Of a stretch of DNA of 64,000 nucleotides, positions 33,835 through 42,719 are shown piece after piece (the first letter of the stretch is position 1; the number at the start of each line of letters is the position of its first letter). The notes under the pieces were generated by a model, which worked only from the letters and a program-made list of their open reading frames with translations, was not told the origin of the DNA and did not search any database. The stretch comes from Luteipulveratus flavus (lineage in GTDB: Bacteria; Actinomycetota; Actinomycetes; Actinomycetales; Dermatophilaceae), in the NCBI RefSeq assembly GCF_029080175.1, contig NZ_JARFJC010000048.1; one strand, given 5' to 3'. A program made the translations under genes and the position numbers.

Positions 33835-35739
33835 TCAGGTCATGCTCGCCCGGAGGCGGGCCAGCCGGACCTGCATCTCGTTCAGGGTGTGCGACACCTG
33901 GCGCGCCCGCTCGGGCTCGTTGCCGTCGAGGCGGCGCAGCATGCTCATCGCGTCCGAGATCTGCCGGTTCAGCCCGACCTCCTCGACCCGGACGACCAAC
34001 GACGCCAGGTAGCGGCCGTCAGGTCGGCCGGTGCTGGGGTCGAGGCGGGTCGGCAGCGGGGCGACGGCGAGCTCGCGCACCAGCGGCGTCACGACGGACG
34101 CCGCGGCCTCGGTGACGGCCTGGGCCCAGCCCGCGGTGGTGCGGTCCCCCGGGGGCGCGGCCTGGGCGATCCCGTCGTAGACCGCGCCGTGGGCGGGCGC
34201 GGAGAACCCCTGCGGGGACAGCGCGGCCAGCTGGTCGGCGGTGAACGCGGACGGGAACTGCAGGATCGCCTGCAGCAGCTGGCGCTCCAGCGCGACGACG
34301 GGATCGCGCAGGTCCGGCCGTTCCAGGATCGGCTGGGTCGGGACCGCGTCGACGGCCTCGCCGTCCGTCGCGGGACGGCGCGAAGCGGCGGGCTCGGTAC
34401 GCGGCGCGCGGGCCGCCCGGGCGACCTCGGTCGAGAGGTGCTCGACGTCGACGCCCAGCCAGCCGGCGACGTCCCGGGTGTACATCGGGCGCAGCGCCTT
34501 GTCGCGGATCTCGGCGATGATCGGCGCCACCGCGCGCATCGCGCGCACCCGGGACTCGGCGTGGTCGAGGTCGAACCGCGCGATCGTCGTCCGCACCGCG
34601 AACTCGAACATCGGCACCGCGTCGTCGACCAGGTGCTGCACCGCAGCGTCCCCGGAGGACTTGCGCAGGTCGCACGGGTCCTGACCACCCGGGGCGACCG
34701 CGACGAACGACTGCGAGGCCCAACGCTGATCCTCCTTGAACGCCTTCATCGCGGCGGCCTGACCGGCGGCGTCGCCGTCGAAGGTGAACACCACGCGCGC
34801 GGAGTCCTGGTCCGCCTCGTCGCGCAGGATCCGCCGCAGCGTCTTGATGTGGTCGACGCCGAACGCGGTGCCACAGGTCGCGACTGCCTGCTCCACCCCG
34901 GCGAGGTGGCAGGCCATCACGTCGGTGTAGCCCTCGACGACGACGGCCCGACGCTCCTTGGCGATGGACCGCTTGGCCAGGTCGAGGCCGTACAGCACGT
35001 GGGTCTTCTTGTAGATGGGTGTCTCGGAGGTGTTGAGGTACTTCGCCTCGATGCGGTCGTCGTCGTACAGCCGGCGCGCGCCGAAGCCGATGGTGTCGCC
35101 GGTGATGTCGCGGATCGGCCAGACGAGCCGGCCGCGGAAGCGGTCGAGCAGCCCGCGCTGGCCGCGTCCGGCCAGACCGCCGAGGACGATCTCGTCGGCC
35201 GAGAACCCCTTGTCACGAAGGTGATTCGCCAGATGGTCGAACCCCTTGGGTGCGTAGCCCACCCCGAACGTCTCGGCCGCCGCACGGTCGAAGCCGCGGT
35301 CGTGCAGGAAACGGCGAGCGACGGCGGCCTCACCGGAGTCGACCAGGGCGGTGGCGAAGAACTCCGCGGCCACCCGGTGGGCCTCGACCAGGCGCGAGCG
35401 CCGCCCGATCGACTCCTCCTTCGGGCGCGGGCCGTCCTCGTAGTGCAGCTCGACACCGGCCTTGGCCGCGAGCCGCTCGACGGCCTCACCGAAGGAGAGG
35501 TGCTCCGCCTTCATCACGAACTCGATGACGTCGCCGCTCTCGCCGCAGCCGAAGCAGTGGTACGCCCCGACGGCCGGCCTGATGTTGAACGACGGCGTCT
35601 TCTCGTCGTGGAACGGGCACAGCCCCTTGAGCGACCCCGGACCCGCCGCGCGCAGCGTGACGTGCTCGCGGACGACGTCCTCGAGGGAGGCACGCTCCTT
35701 GACCAGCGCGATGTCGTCGGGCTTGATGCGACCGGCCAC
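33835..35739 (-). CDS. dnaG: DNA primase
   Basis: About 634 aa. The N-terminal CHC2 zinc finger is visible (CPFHDEKTPSF, then YHCFGCGESGD). The TOPRIM domain has the catalytic Glu in VVVEGYTDVMACH and the acidic pair in VFTFDGDAAGQAA. The C-terminal third (about 470-634) is the helicase-interacting domain. It makes the RNA primers for replication. GAAGGGAG precedes the GTG start. Located downstream of dgt in one reverse-strand block, as in other actinobacteria. Confidence 0.97.
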   Translation of the reverse strand: MAGRIKPDDIALVKERASLEDVVREHVTLRAAGPGSLKGLCPFHDEKTPSFNIRPAVGAYHCFGCGESGDVIEFVMKAEHLSFGEAVERLAAKAGVELHYEDGPRPKEESIGRRSRLVEAHRVAAEFFATALVDSGEAAVARRFLHDRGFDRAAAETFGVGYAPKGFDHLANHLRDKGFSADEIVLGGLAGRGQRGLLDRFRGRLVWPIRDITGDTIGFGARRLYDDDRIEAKYLNTSETPIYKKTHVLYGLDLAKRSIAKERRAVVVEGYTDVMACHLAGVEQAVATCGTAFGVDHIKTLRRILRDEADQDSARVVFTFDGDAAGQAAAMKAFKEDQRWASQSFVAVAPGGQDPCDLRKSSGDAAVQHLVDDAVPMFEFAVRTTIARFDLDHAESRVRAMRAVAPIIAEIRDKALRPMYTRDVAGWLGVDVEHLSTEVARAARAPRTEPAASRRPATDGEAVDAVPTQPILERPDLRDPVVALERQLLQAILQFPSAFTADQLAALSPQGFSAPAHGAVYDGIAQAAPPGDRTTAGWAQAVTEAAASVVTPLVRELAVAPLPTRLDPSTGRPDGRYLASLVVRVEEVGLNRQISDAMSMLRRLDGNEPERARQVSHTLNEMQVRLARLRASMT

Positions 35740-35823
35740 GGCTCTCCCTTCGGTGTCGCCCGAGTCTAGGTCGTGCGCGCCGAGGGCCTCCGGCCGGCTG
35801 TGGACGACCGCCGGCGCGGATGC

Positions 35824-36336
35824 TCAGAACCGGAACGTCGTCTGGCTGTGCGGCCTCTTGCCGAAGGCGATGACCTTCGCCGGGGGGACGACGTACACCC
35901 ATGGGCGGCTGCCCGGCTGCTCACCATCGTCGTGGAATCCCTCGTCGTCGGCCTGCCAGGCCCAGTCGTCGCCGTACTTGTCCCGCCAGGCCGCGGCCAG
36001 CGGGGCGAGCCGCTCGCGACCCCTCACGCGCTCGGCTCGGCCCTCGACGACGACGTCGGTGCCCTCCGTCCAGGTGTTGGCGCCCGTGGTCACCGAGACA
36101 TCGGCGCGGTGCTCCAGGTTCGCGTGCTTCTGCTCGCCCGTACCCGTGCAGAACGCGAAGGCGCCCTGCGCCCAGACACCGACCAGCGGACAGGTGTGCG
36201 GCCTCCCGTCCGAGCGCACGGTGGTGAGCCAGTACAGCTCGGCCGAGGTGAGCAGCGACACGACCTCGGGCCAGCCGAGTGCGTGCGCCACCGGGTCGGA
36301 GAAGCGGGTGTCGAGCGACCCGCGCGGGCTCGTCAT
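35824..36336 (-). CDS. Pyridoxamine 5'-phosphate oxidase-family protein (flavin/F420-binding split barrel)
   Basis: About 170 aa with the split beta-barrel pattern of PPOX proteins: YWLTTVRSDGRPHTCPLVGVW, then FAFCTGTGEQKHANLEHR and the strand VVVEGRAERV. The C-terminus has KYGDDW and PWVYVVPPAKVIAFGK. Such proteins bind FMN or F420 and reduce varied substrates; which cofactor is used cannot be told here. A TACTGT hexamer ends 6 bases before the ATG, so it probably has its own leaderless promoter. Confidence 0.85.
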   Translation of the reverse strand: MTSPRGSLDTRFSDPVAHALGWPEVVSLLTSAELYWLTTVRSDGRPHTCPLVGVWAQGAFAFCTGTGEQKHANLEHRADVSVTTGANTWTEGTDVVVEGRAERVRGRERLAPLAAAWRDKYGDDWAWQADDEGFHDDGEQPGSRPWVYVVPPAKVIAFGKRPHSQTTFRF

Positions 36337-36367
36337 CCCGCGACAGTAGCGCCGTACCCGGACACGG

Positions 36368-37387
36368 TCAGGGCGTCAGCCGTTCGAGGACCTCCGCCGC
36401 GGGTGCCGCTGTCGCCTGCCGCCACCTGGTCCCCGCCCACAGGTTGACGAGGTGGAAGTCCTCGACGGCGGCCGCGGCCGCCCGCATCGGCTTGGTGAGC
36501 TGGTCCACGACCGGGAACACCGAGGGCGCGTACGCGTCGAGCTCGTCCACGAACGCGTTGCGCAACCCGCGCCCGGGCCGCCCCGAGAAGGCCCGCGTCA
36601 CGACCGACCGGCTCAGCGACGGCTCGGTCAGGCCGGCGCGATGAGTGGCGCTCGTCCCGGCCTCCGGCGTCAGCAGGAACGCCGTGCCGACCTGGACCGC
36701 CGCCGCGCCCAGCCCGAGCGCACGCCGGACGTCCTGGGCGTCCGCGATCCCGCCCGCGGCGACGAGCGGGACCGAGGTGACGCTGCGGACCTCGCGCAGC
36801 AGGTCGAGATGAGACAGGTCGTTCGGGATGGCGTCGACCCGGTGGGTGCTGCGATGGCCACCCGCCTGGGCGCCCTGGACGCACAAGGCGTCGGCGCCCT
36901 CCCGGACGGCGGCGAGCGCCTCGTCGGCGTCGGTCACCGTGACCACCACCTGGCTGCCCACCGCCCGCAGCCGACGCACGACCTGCGCGCCCGGGCAGCC
37001 GAAGGTGAAGCTCACCGTGTCGACGGCGGCCTCCTCCAGCAGCGCGATCTTGGCCTCGAACCCGTCGGTGTCGTCCCAGCGCGGCTCCGGCACGTCGGCG
37101 CCCAGCCGCAGGGCGATCGGGGTCAGTCGCCGGCGGTAGGCCTCCACAGCAGCGCGGTCGATTCGCGGGTCGGGGTGCGCCGGCACGAAGACGTTGACGC
37201 CGAACGGCCGGTCGGTGAGCGATCTCGTCCGCTCGATCTGCTGACGGACGGCCTCGACGGTCACGTAGCCCGCCGCCAGCTGGCCCATACCGCCCGCGGC
37301 GTTCACCGCGGCCACCAGCTCCGGCGTCGACGGCCCGCCCGCCATGGGGGCTGCGATCACGGCTCGCTGCAACCGGGTGACGTCCAC
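36368..37387 (-). CDS. Nitronate monooxygenase family FMN protein
   Basis: About 339 aa, TIM-barrel. The family signatures are the N-terminal VIAAPMAGGPSTPELVAAVN, GVNVFVPAHPDP, the FMN/catalytic segment CVQGAQAGGHR with the His, and VPLVAAGGIADAQDV followed by GTAFLLTPEAGTS. It oxidises alkyl nitronates (toxins such as propionate-3-nitronate) or serves as an enoyl-reductase-like flavoprotein. GTG 37387 is preceded by TAGGCT at 7 bases, and the dgt stop TAG lies within that hexamer. Confidence 0.88.
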   Translation of the reverse strand: MDVTRLQRAVIAAPMAGGPSTPELVAAVNAAGGMGQLAAGYVTVEAVRQQIERTRSLTDRPFGVNVFVPAHPDPRIDRAAVEAYRRRLTPIALRLGADVPEPRWDDTDGFEAKIALLEEAAVDTVSFTFGCPGAQVVRRLRAVGSQVVVTVTDADEALAAVREGADALCVQGAQAGGHRSTHRVDAIPNDLSHLDLLREVRSVTSVPLVAAGGIADAQDVRRALGLGAAAVQVGTAFLLTPEAGTSATHRAGLTEPSLSRSVVTRAFSGRPGRGLRNAFVDELDAYAPSVFPVVDQLTKPMRAAAAAVEDFHLVNLWAGTRWRQATAAPAAEVLERLTP

Positions 37388-37397
37388 GCGCTCGAGC

Positions 37398-38639
37398 CTA
37401 GGACCAGGTGCGCGCCAAAGTGATCGCCCGTCCGTCGGTCAGCGAGGCGATCTGGTCGGTGATCACCCGCAGGCGCGCCGCGTCGCCCTCGGCGGCGGCG
37501 AAGTCGGCCGCGTACAAGGGGTCGAGCCGCTCGGGACGGTCGCCGTAGGCGCGGAACAACGACCCGACCATCTCGCGCTGCTCGGCGTGCAGCTGCTGCC
37601 GGTCCTCGGTCATCAGCACGAAGCGGGCCGCGACTCCCTTCAGCACCGCGCACTCGCCGCGGACCTCGTCAGGCACCACGACCTCCGCCCCGTGCCGGGT
37701 CAGCGGGCCGTCACCGTGCCGGTCCCGGGTCGCGGTCTCGACCGTGTGGACGAAGTGCCCGATCAGCCGGCTGGTGGTGTCCTTCAGCGCGGCCAGGCTC
37801 GTCCGGGTGCCGTCGTGGTCGGCCGGCATCCCGCCGGCCGTCAGGACGCGGGTGAGGGCGTCGGCGAGCATCGCGACGTCGAGGTCGGGGGCGTACAGGC
37901 GCTGGGTGACGGTGGCGACCGCTTCGGTGACCTCGCGGGACCGCAGCGCACGCAAGTCGACCAGCCCGGCCGCGACCGCGTCCTCGACGTCGTGCACGGA
38001 ATACGCGACGTCGTCCGACCAGTCCATCACCTGCGCCTCGACGCAGAGCCGCGTCGGAGCGCCAGCGGGGACGCCCTCCCGGACCCACTCGAACACGGGA
38101 GCGTCGTCGTGGTACACGCCGAACTTCACTGTGGGCCAGGGAGACTCGCCCCGCCGCCACGGGTACTTGATCGACGCGTCCAGACTGGCGCGGGTGAGGT
38201 TCAGGCCGGCGGACCGGCCGTCCGGGTGGGCGCGCTTGGCCTCCAGCCGGGTGAGCAGCCGAAGGGTCTGGGCGTTCCCCTCGAACCCGCCGATGCCCGC
38301 CGCCAGCTCGTTCAGCGCGGTCTCGCCGTTGTGCCCGAACGGCGGGTGACCGAGGTCGTGCGCGAGGCAGGCGGTGTCGACGACGTCGGCACTGCACCCG
38401 AGCGCCGCCCCGAACTCCCGCCCGATCTGGGCGACCTCCAGGGAGTGGGTGAGCCGGTTGCGGACGAAGTCGTCGCCGGTCGGCTGGTGCATCTGCGTCT
38501 TCTGGGACAGCCGGCGCAGCGCGGCCGAGTGCAGCAGCCGGGCCCGGTCCCGAGCGAAGTCGTCCCGGTCGGCTCGTTTGGTCGCCGGGTCCTCCCCGAC
38601 CCACCGCTCGCGCGAGCGGCTGTCGTACGGATCGGTCAT
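37398..38639 (-). CDS. dgt: Deoxyguanosinetriphosphate triphosphohydrolase-like HD protein
   Basis: About 413 aa. The HD-domain metal ligands are in RLTHSLEVAQIGRE (H) and CLAHDLGHPPFGHNGE (HD), followed by DDVAYSVHDVEDA. The family removes tripolyphosphate from dNTPs and controls the dNTP pool; linkage to dnaG is common. The ATG at 38639 overlaps the TGA of the upstream HExxH gene (ATGA). The longer open frame beyond this belongs to the next gene read in another phase. Confidence 0.93.
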   Translation of the reverse strand: MTDPYDSRSRERWVGEDPATKRADRDDFARDRARLLHSAALRRLSQKTQMHQPTGDDFVRNRLTHSLEVAQIGREFGAALGCSADVVDTACLAHDLGHPPFGHNGETALNELAAGIGGFEGNAQTLRLLTRLEAKRAHPDGRSAGLNLTRASLDASIKYPWRRGESPWPTVKFGVYHDDAPVFEWVREGVPAGAPTRLCVEAQVMDWSDDVAYSVHDVEDAVAAGLVDLRALRSREVTEAVATVTQRLYAPDLDVAMLADALTRVLTAGGMPADHDGTRTSLAALKDTTSRLIGHFVHTVETATRDRHGDGPLTRHGAEVVVPDEVRGECAVLKGVAARFVLMTEDRQQLHAEQREMVGSLFRAYGDRPERLDPLYAADFAAAEGDAARLRVITDQIASLTDGRAITLARTWS

Positions 38640-39121
38640 CGAACGCTCGGACGCAGCGCACGGACGGACGCCGACCACGTGCGGACCGGAGCGTCGACGT
38701 ACCCACCAGACGCCAGGCCGGCGTGCCGCTCGAAGAGGTTGCGCGCCGCGCGGTCCCCGGTCCGCAGCGCCGACCATCCCATCGCCGCGAGATAGAGCGG
38801 GATGAACGGCAGGCCGCCGCACCAGACGTACTGCCAGGAGTGGCGTTCCTCGTGCGCGAGGAGGTCGGGGTACTGCTCGACCCGGACGGTCCAGTCGTGG
38901 CGCGTGATGAGCACGTTGCCGACGGTGAAGGCGCCGGCGATCGGGAAGCCGTACGCGTACCGGTCGGCCAGCCACAGACCGCGCGGCCCCTGCCGGACCC
39001 GGCTGTGCCCGAGGGCGGCCACCGCGAGGCCGAAGAGCGTGGACCCGTTCGCCCAGTTCAGCGCGGAACGCACCCGTTGCCCACTGGTCAGCCGCTCACT
39101 CGGGAGCAGCGTGGCCGTCAT
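38636..39121 (-). CDS. Small protein with HExxH motif, unrecognised family
   Basis: About 161 aa. One N-terminal hydrophobic segment (NGSTLFGLAVAALG) and another near FPIAGAFTVGNVL flank basic loops. LLAHEERHSWQYVW contains HEERH, an exact HExxH zinc-protease-like motif, followed by the hydrophobic LPFIPLYLAAMGWS. Proteins of this kind recur in actinobacteria without a name I can recall. A third zinc ligand is not obvious, so protease activity is uncertain. Both ends are ATGA overlaps (with the DUF3806-like gene and dgt), which ties its dosage to theirs. Confidence 0.75.
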   Translation of the reverse strand: MTATLLPSERLTSGQRVRSALNWANGSTLFGLAVAALGHSRVRQGPRGLWLADRYAYGFPIAGAFTVGNVLITRHDWTVRVEQYPDLLAHEERHSWQYVWCGGLPFIPLYLAAMGWSALRTGDRAARNLFERHAGLASGGYVDAPVRTWSASVRALRPSVR

Positions 39122-39540
39122 CCGTGCGCCTCCCTCACCCCGCGGATCAGGTCGCTCGCCCAGGCCGAGATCCAGCTGGTCCGCTGGTCGGCCCACGCCT
39201 CGATCACCGGGTCCGCCGGGTAGAGCACCGCGTCCTCGGAGGGCGTCGCCAGGGCCAGGTCGGTGCCCTCGGCGTCGGTCACCACGCGCCACTCCAGGAC
39301 GCTGTTGCGCACGATGTGCTCCCCCATCGCCAGACCGATCATCGTGCACACCGCCGTCGGGTCCTCGCGGTCGTCCGGGTCGGTCGCGAGCACCCGCGCG
39401 ACGTACCCGTCGTACGCGCGGTCGATGGAGCCGAGGTCGTCGGGGTCGATGTCCCACGACCGCGCGTCGTTGAGCCACTCGTGCAGAGTCCGCCGCTCCG
39501 CGTCGCCGAGCGGGCTGATGCGGATGTCCTCGTCGGGCAC
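39118..39540 (-). CDS. DUF3806-like protein
   Basis: About 140 aa, acidic and soluble. The region VCTMIGLAMGEHIVRNSVLEWRV followed by DLALATPSEDAVLYPADPVIE fits the DUF3806 pattern (GEAL/GEHL...W). The GTG start at 39540 lies one base after the stop of the DUF2277 gene, and its stop overlaps the HExxH gene start. No function is known. Confidence 0.68.
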   Translation of the reverse strand: MPDEDIRISPLGDAERRTLHEWLNDARSWDIDPDDLGSIDRAYDGYVARVLATDPDDREDPTAVCTMIGLAMGEHIVRNSVLEWRVVTDAEGTDLALATPSEDAVLYPADPVIEAWADQRTSWISAWASDLIRGVREAHG

Positions 39541-39541
39541 G

Positions 39542-39817
39542 TCAGCCGGCGTTCTGGTAGCGCTCGGCGGAGCGCGCGCGCCGCTTGGCCGCCTCGACCT
39601 CACGGTCCTTCGGCGGCGCCGCGCTGACCAGGGAGTCGACCAGCTCGCGCGTCGCCGCGGTGACCGCCGCGACGGCCCGGTCGAACGCCTCCTGGTTGGC
39701 CTGCGAGGGCTTGGTGGCGCCGCTGATCTTGCGGACGTACTGCAGCGCGGCGTCGTGCACCTCGTCGTCGGTCGCAGGGGGAGCGAAGTTGTTCAGCGGA
39801 CGAATGTTCCGGCACAT
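39542..39817 (-). CDS. DUF2277 family protein
   Basis: A 91-aa protein starting MCRNIRPLNNFAPPAT, the hallmark of DUF2277 (short helical proteins with a conserved CRNI start), continuing DDEVHDAALQYVRKISG. The rest is helical and basic (AAKRRARSAERYQ). CAGGCT 6 bases before the ATG suggests a leaderless start for the whole block DUF2277-DUF3806-HExxH-dgt. Confidence 0.9.
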   Translation of the reverse strand: MCRNIRPLNNFAPPATDDEVHDAALQYVRKISGATKPSQANQEAFDRAVAAVTAATRELVDSLVSAAPPKDREVEAAKRRARSAERYQNAG

Positions 39818-39910
39818 GTCTGCAGCCTGGCACAACCGGCCGGAAACGGGCAGGTGGCGGCCCGCTGCTCGGCCCTCCCGCTGCGACTGCCCCGCGCCTA
39901 CGATCGACGC

Positions 39911-40777
39911 ATGACGCGACCCTTCAGCCCGCTCGTGTCGGCCGAGCAGCTGGCGACCCGGATGGACGACGGCGAGCCGCTGGTCGTGCTCGATGTCAGC
40001 TGGCAGCTCGGCGCACCCTCCCAGCGGCCGCTGTACGACGCGGCCCACCTGCCGGGCGCCGCGTGGGTGGACTTCGAGGAGGCCCTGTCCGCGCAGCCGG
40101 GCGACGGCGGCCGGCACCCGATGCCGGACATCGCGGTGTTCCAGGCGGCCATGCGCGCCGCGGGGGTCGACAACGAGAGCCCTGTCGTGGTCTACGACCG
40201 CTCGAGCTCCCTGGCCGCCAGCCGGTGCTGGTGGCTCCTGGAGTACTGCGCGCACGAGCGGGTCCAGGTGCTCGACGGCGGGTTCGGGCGCTGGAGTGCC
40301 CTCGGGCTGCCGGTGAGCGACGAGGCGGTGCGACCGCGTCCGGGCAACTTCGTCGCCACCCCGCCGGGCCGGGACGTGCTGGACGCCGACGGCGCGGCCG
40401 AGTACGCCGACCGCGCCGTGCTGCTGGACGCCCGGCCGGCCGACCGCTTCCGCGGTGAGAACGAGACGATCGACCCGGTCGCCGGCCACATCCCGGGTGC
40501 GGTCAGTGCGCCCGCGCTGGCCAACCTGCAGGAGGACGGCCGGTTCCTGCCCGCGGACGACCTGGCGATGCGCTTCACCTCCCGCGGGGTCACGCCGCAC
40601 TGCGAGGTCGGGGTCTACTGCGGGTCCGGGGTCCAGGCCATGCACACGGCGCTGGCGCTGGACGCCTCCGGGCTCGGCACCCGCAGCGCGGTGTACGTGG
40701 GTTCCTGGTCGCACTGGATCACCGACCCTGACCGCGCGGTCGCCGCGGGGACGCCGCAGCCGGCTCCCGGAGACTGA
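39911..40777 (+). CDS. Tandem-rhodanese sulfurtransferase (thiosulfate/3-mercaptopyruvate type)
   Basis: About 288 aa with two rhodanese domains. The N-terminal one is inactive (RSSSLAASRCWWLLEY); the C-terminal one has the active-site loop YCGSGVQAMH with the catalytic Cys. CGSGVQA is closer to mercaptopyruvate sulfurtransferases (CGSGVTA) than to thiosulfate rhodaneses (CRKGVTA). It moves sulfane sulfur to thiol or cyanide acceptors. TACGAT at 6 bases before the ATG suggests a leaderless mRNA. Confidence 0.92.
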   Translation: MTRPFSPLVSAEQLATRMDDGEPLVVLDVSWQLGAPSQRPLYDAAHLPGAAWVDFEEALSAQPGDGGRHPMPDIAVFQAAMRAAGVDNESPVVVYDRSSSLAASRCWWLLEYCAHERVQVLDGGFGRWSALGLPVSDEAVRPRPGNFVATPPGRDVLDADGAAEYADRAVLLDARPADRFRGENETIDPVAGHIPGAVSAPALANLQEDGRFLPADDLAMRFTSRGVTPHCEVGVYCGSGVQAMHTALALDASGLGTRSAVYVGSWSHWITDPDRAVAAGTPQPAPGD

Positions 40778-40803
40778 GGGCTGCAGCTCCCCGCGCTGAG
40801 GCG

Positions 40804-42012
40804 TCAGCCGCCGGAGACGGACAGCTCGGCCTGCGCGACCGCCTCGGCGGCCGCACCGTCCAGCCGCTGGGAGTCCAGCCAGCCGTCGGGCAGGACCACG
40901 TGCCGTTCCGACCCGGCTCGACCGCGCTGGCCCTCCGCGGCGTCGCCCGGCCAGGGCTGGGAGAGGTCGAGCGAGGCGATCAGGTCGTCCAGCGACGCCA
41001 GCGACTCCACCGTCGCCAGCGAGGAACGCACCTGCGAGCCGGCCGGGAAGCCCTTGAGGTACCAGGCGATGTGCTTGCGGATGTCCCGGCAGGCCTTCTG
41101 CTCCGACTGGTGGAACTCGGCGAGGTACACGGTGTGCCGACGCAGGGTGTCGCACACCTCGCCCAGGCTCGGCAGGACCCGCTCGTCCGAGCCCGCGAAC
41201 GCCGCCGCGAGGTCGGTGAACAGCCACGGCCGGCCCAGGCAGCCGCGTCCGACGACCACGCCGTCGCAGCCGGTCTCGCGCACCATCGCCAGGGCGTCCT
41301 CGGCCGACCAGATGTCGCCGTTGCCGAGAACCGGGATGCTGGTCACCGTCTGCTTCAGCTGCGCGATGGCCCTCCAGTCGGCGTTGCCCGAGTAGGCCTG
41401 CGCGGCCGTCCGACCGTGCAGCGCGACGGCCGCCGCGCCCTCGCCCTCGGCGATCCGGCCCGCCTCCAGGAAGGTCAGGTGCTCGGGGTCGATGCCCTTG
41501 CGCATCTTGATGGTGACCGGCACGTCGTACGGGGTCGCCTCACGGACGGCCGCCGACACGATGCCGCGGAACAGCTCGGTCTTCCACGGCAGGGCCGCTC
41601 CCCCGCCCTTGCGGGTGACCTTCGGGACGGGGCACCCGAAGTTGAGGTCGATGTGGTCGGCGCGGTCCTCGGTGACCAGCATGCGCACGGCCTTGCCGAC
41701 CGTCGCGGGGTCCACGCCGTACAGCTGGATCGACCGCGGGCTCTCGTCCGGGTCGTGCTCGATGAGCTGCATCGAGATCGGCGTGCGCTCGACCAGCGCC
41801 CGCGAGGTGATCATCTCGCTGACGTACAGGGAGGTCGCGCCGGACGCGCCTCCGGCGGCCAGGCCGCGGTCGCCGTACTGGCGGCACAACCGGCGGAACG
41901 CGCGGTTGGTGATGCCTGCCATCGGGGCGAGGACCACGGGTGAGTCGATGGTGTGGCGCCCGATGCGCAGGGGCGGCAGCACGGGGGTGGGTGCGGGAAG
42001 GACTTCGGTCAT
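40804..42012 (-). CDS. dusB: tRNA-dihydrouridine synthase
   Basis: About 402 aa. FMN TIM-barrel with VLAPMAGITNRAFRRLC, the catalytic Cys in DLNFGCPVPKVTRKGGG, and GVVVGRGCLGRPWLF. The C-terminal helical RNA-binding domain includes DIRKHIAWYLKGFP. It reduces uridines in tRNA D-loops. Start ATG 42012; the frame is open another 14 codons to 42054. An actinobacteria-typical 20-residue Pro-rich lead precedes the barrel. Confidence 0.95.
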   Translation of the reverse strand: MTEVLPAPTPVLPPLRIGRHTIDSPVVLAPMAGITNRAFRRLCRQYGDRGLAAGGASGATSLYVSEMITSRALVERTPISMQLIEHDPDESPRSIQLYGVDPATVGKAVRMLVTEDRADHIDLNFGCPVPKVTRKGGGAALPWKTELFRGIVSAAVREATPYDVPVTIKMRKGIDPEHLTFLEAGRIAEGEGAAAVALHGRTAAQAYSGNADWRAIAQLKQTVTSIPVLGNGDIWSAEDALAMVRETGCDGVVVGRGCLGRPWLFTDLAAAFAGSDERVLPSLGEVCDTLRRHTVYLAEFHQSEQKACRDIRKHIAWYLKGFPAGSQVRSSLATVESLASLDDLIASLDLSQPWPGDAAEGQRGRAGSERHVVLPDGWLDSQRLDGAAAEAVAQAELSVSGG

Positions 42013-42110
42013 GACCGACCCATTGTCGCAGCCCGCGCCGTTCGCCCGATTCACCCGGACGATCGACCAGGCATTACGTCACCAAAGGGCCCGCTGTGCT
42101 GGGTCGATCG

Positions 42111-42719
42111 TCAGAGCCAGCCGTTGTCCACGGCGATCCGGGCGGCCTCCGCACGGGTGCGCGCTCCGGTCTTGCCGATCACCGAGGACAGGTGGTTGCG
42201 CACGGTGCCCTCGGACAGGAACAGCGCTCGCGCGACGTCGGCGACGGTGCCGCCGTCGAGGCTGGCCCGGAGCACCTGCGCCTCGCGCTCGGTCAGCGGG
42301 GACTCCCCGGCGATGAGGCTGTCCGCCGCGAGCGCCGGATCCACGACGCGCAGTCCCTGGTGGACCCGCCGGACCGCGTCGGCGAGCTCGCGCGCCGGTG
42401 TGTCCTTGACGACGAAGCCGTCGGCGCCCGCCTGGAGGCCGCGCCGGAGGTAACCCGGCCGGCCGAACGTCGTCACGACGAGCACCCGCACCGCGGGCAG
42501 CCGCTGCTTCAGGGCGGCGGTCGCCGCGATGCCGTCGAGACCGGGCATCTCGACGTCCATCAGGACCACGTCCGGCCCGGCCTGCACCGCCTGCGGCACC
42601 ACCTCGTCACCGCGCCCCACCTCGCCGACCACCTGCAGGTCGTTCTCCAGGTCGAGCAGCGCTGCCAGTGCTCCACGCACCATCGCCTGGTCGTCCGCCA
42701 GCATCACTTTGATGCTCAT
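42111..42719 (-). CDS. DesR/NarL-type response regulator
   Basis: About 202 aa: a receiver with the Asp in VVLMDVEMPGLDG and Lys in VVKDTPAREL, and a LuxR HTH (LTEREAQVLRASLDGGTVAD; GTVRNHLSSVIGKTG). Its start overlaps the kinase stop as ATGA. Together with the kinase and the ABC exporter it forms a four-gene unit; it probably controls the exporter, like antibiotic- or lipid-stress modules. Confidence 0.93.
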   Translation of the reverse strand: MSIKVMLADDQAMVRGALAALLDLENDLQVVGEVGRGDEVVPQAVQAGPDVVLMDVEMPGLDGIAATAALKQRLPAVRVLVVTTFGRPGYLRRGLQAGADGFVVKDTPARELADAVRRVHQGLRVVDPALAADSLIAGESPLTEREAQVLRASLDGGTVADVARALFLSEGTVRNHLSSVIGKTGARTRAEAARIAVDNGWL

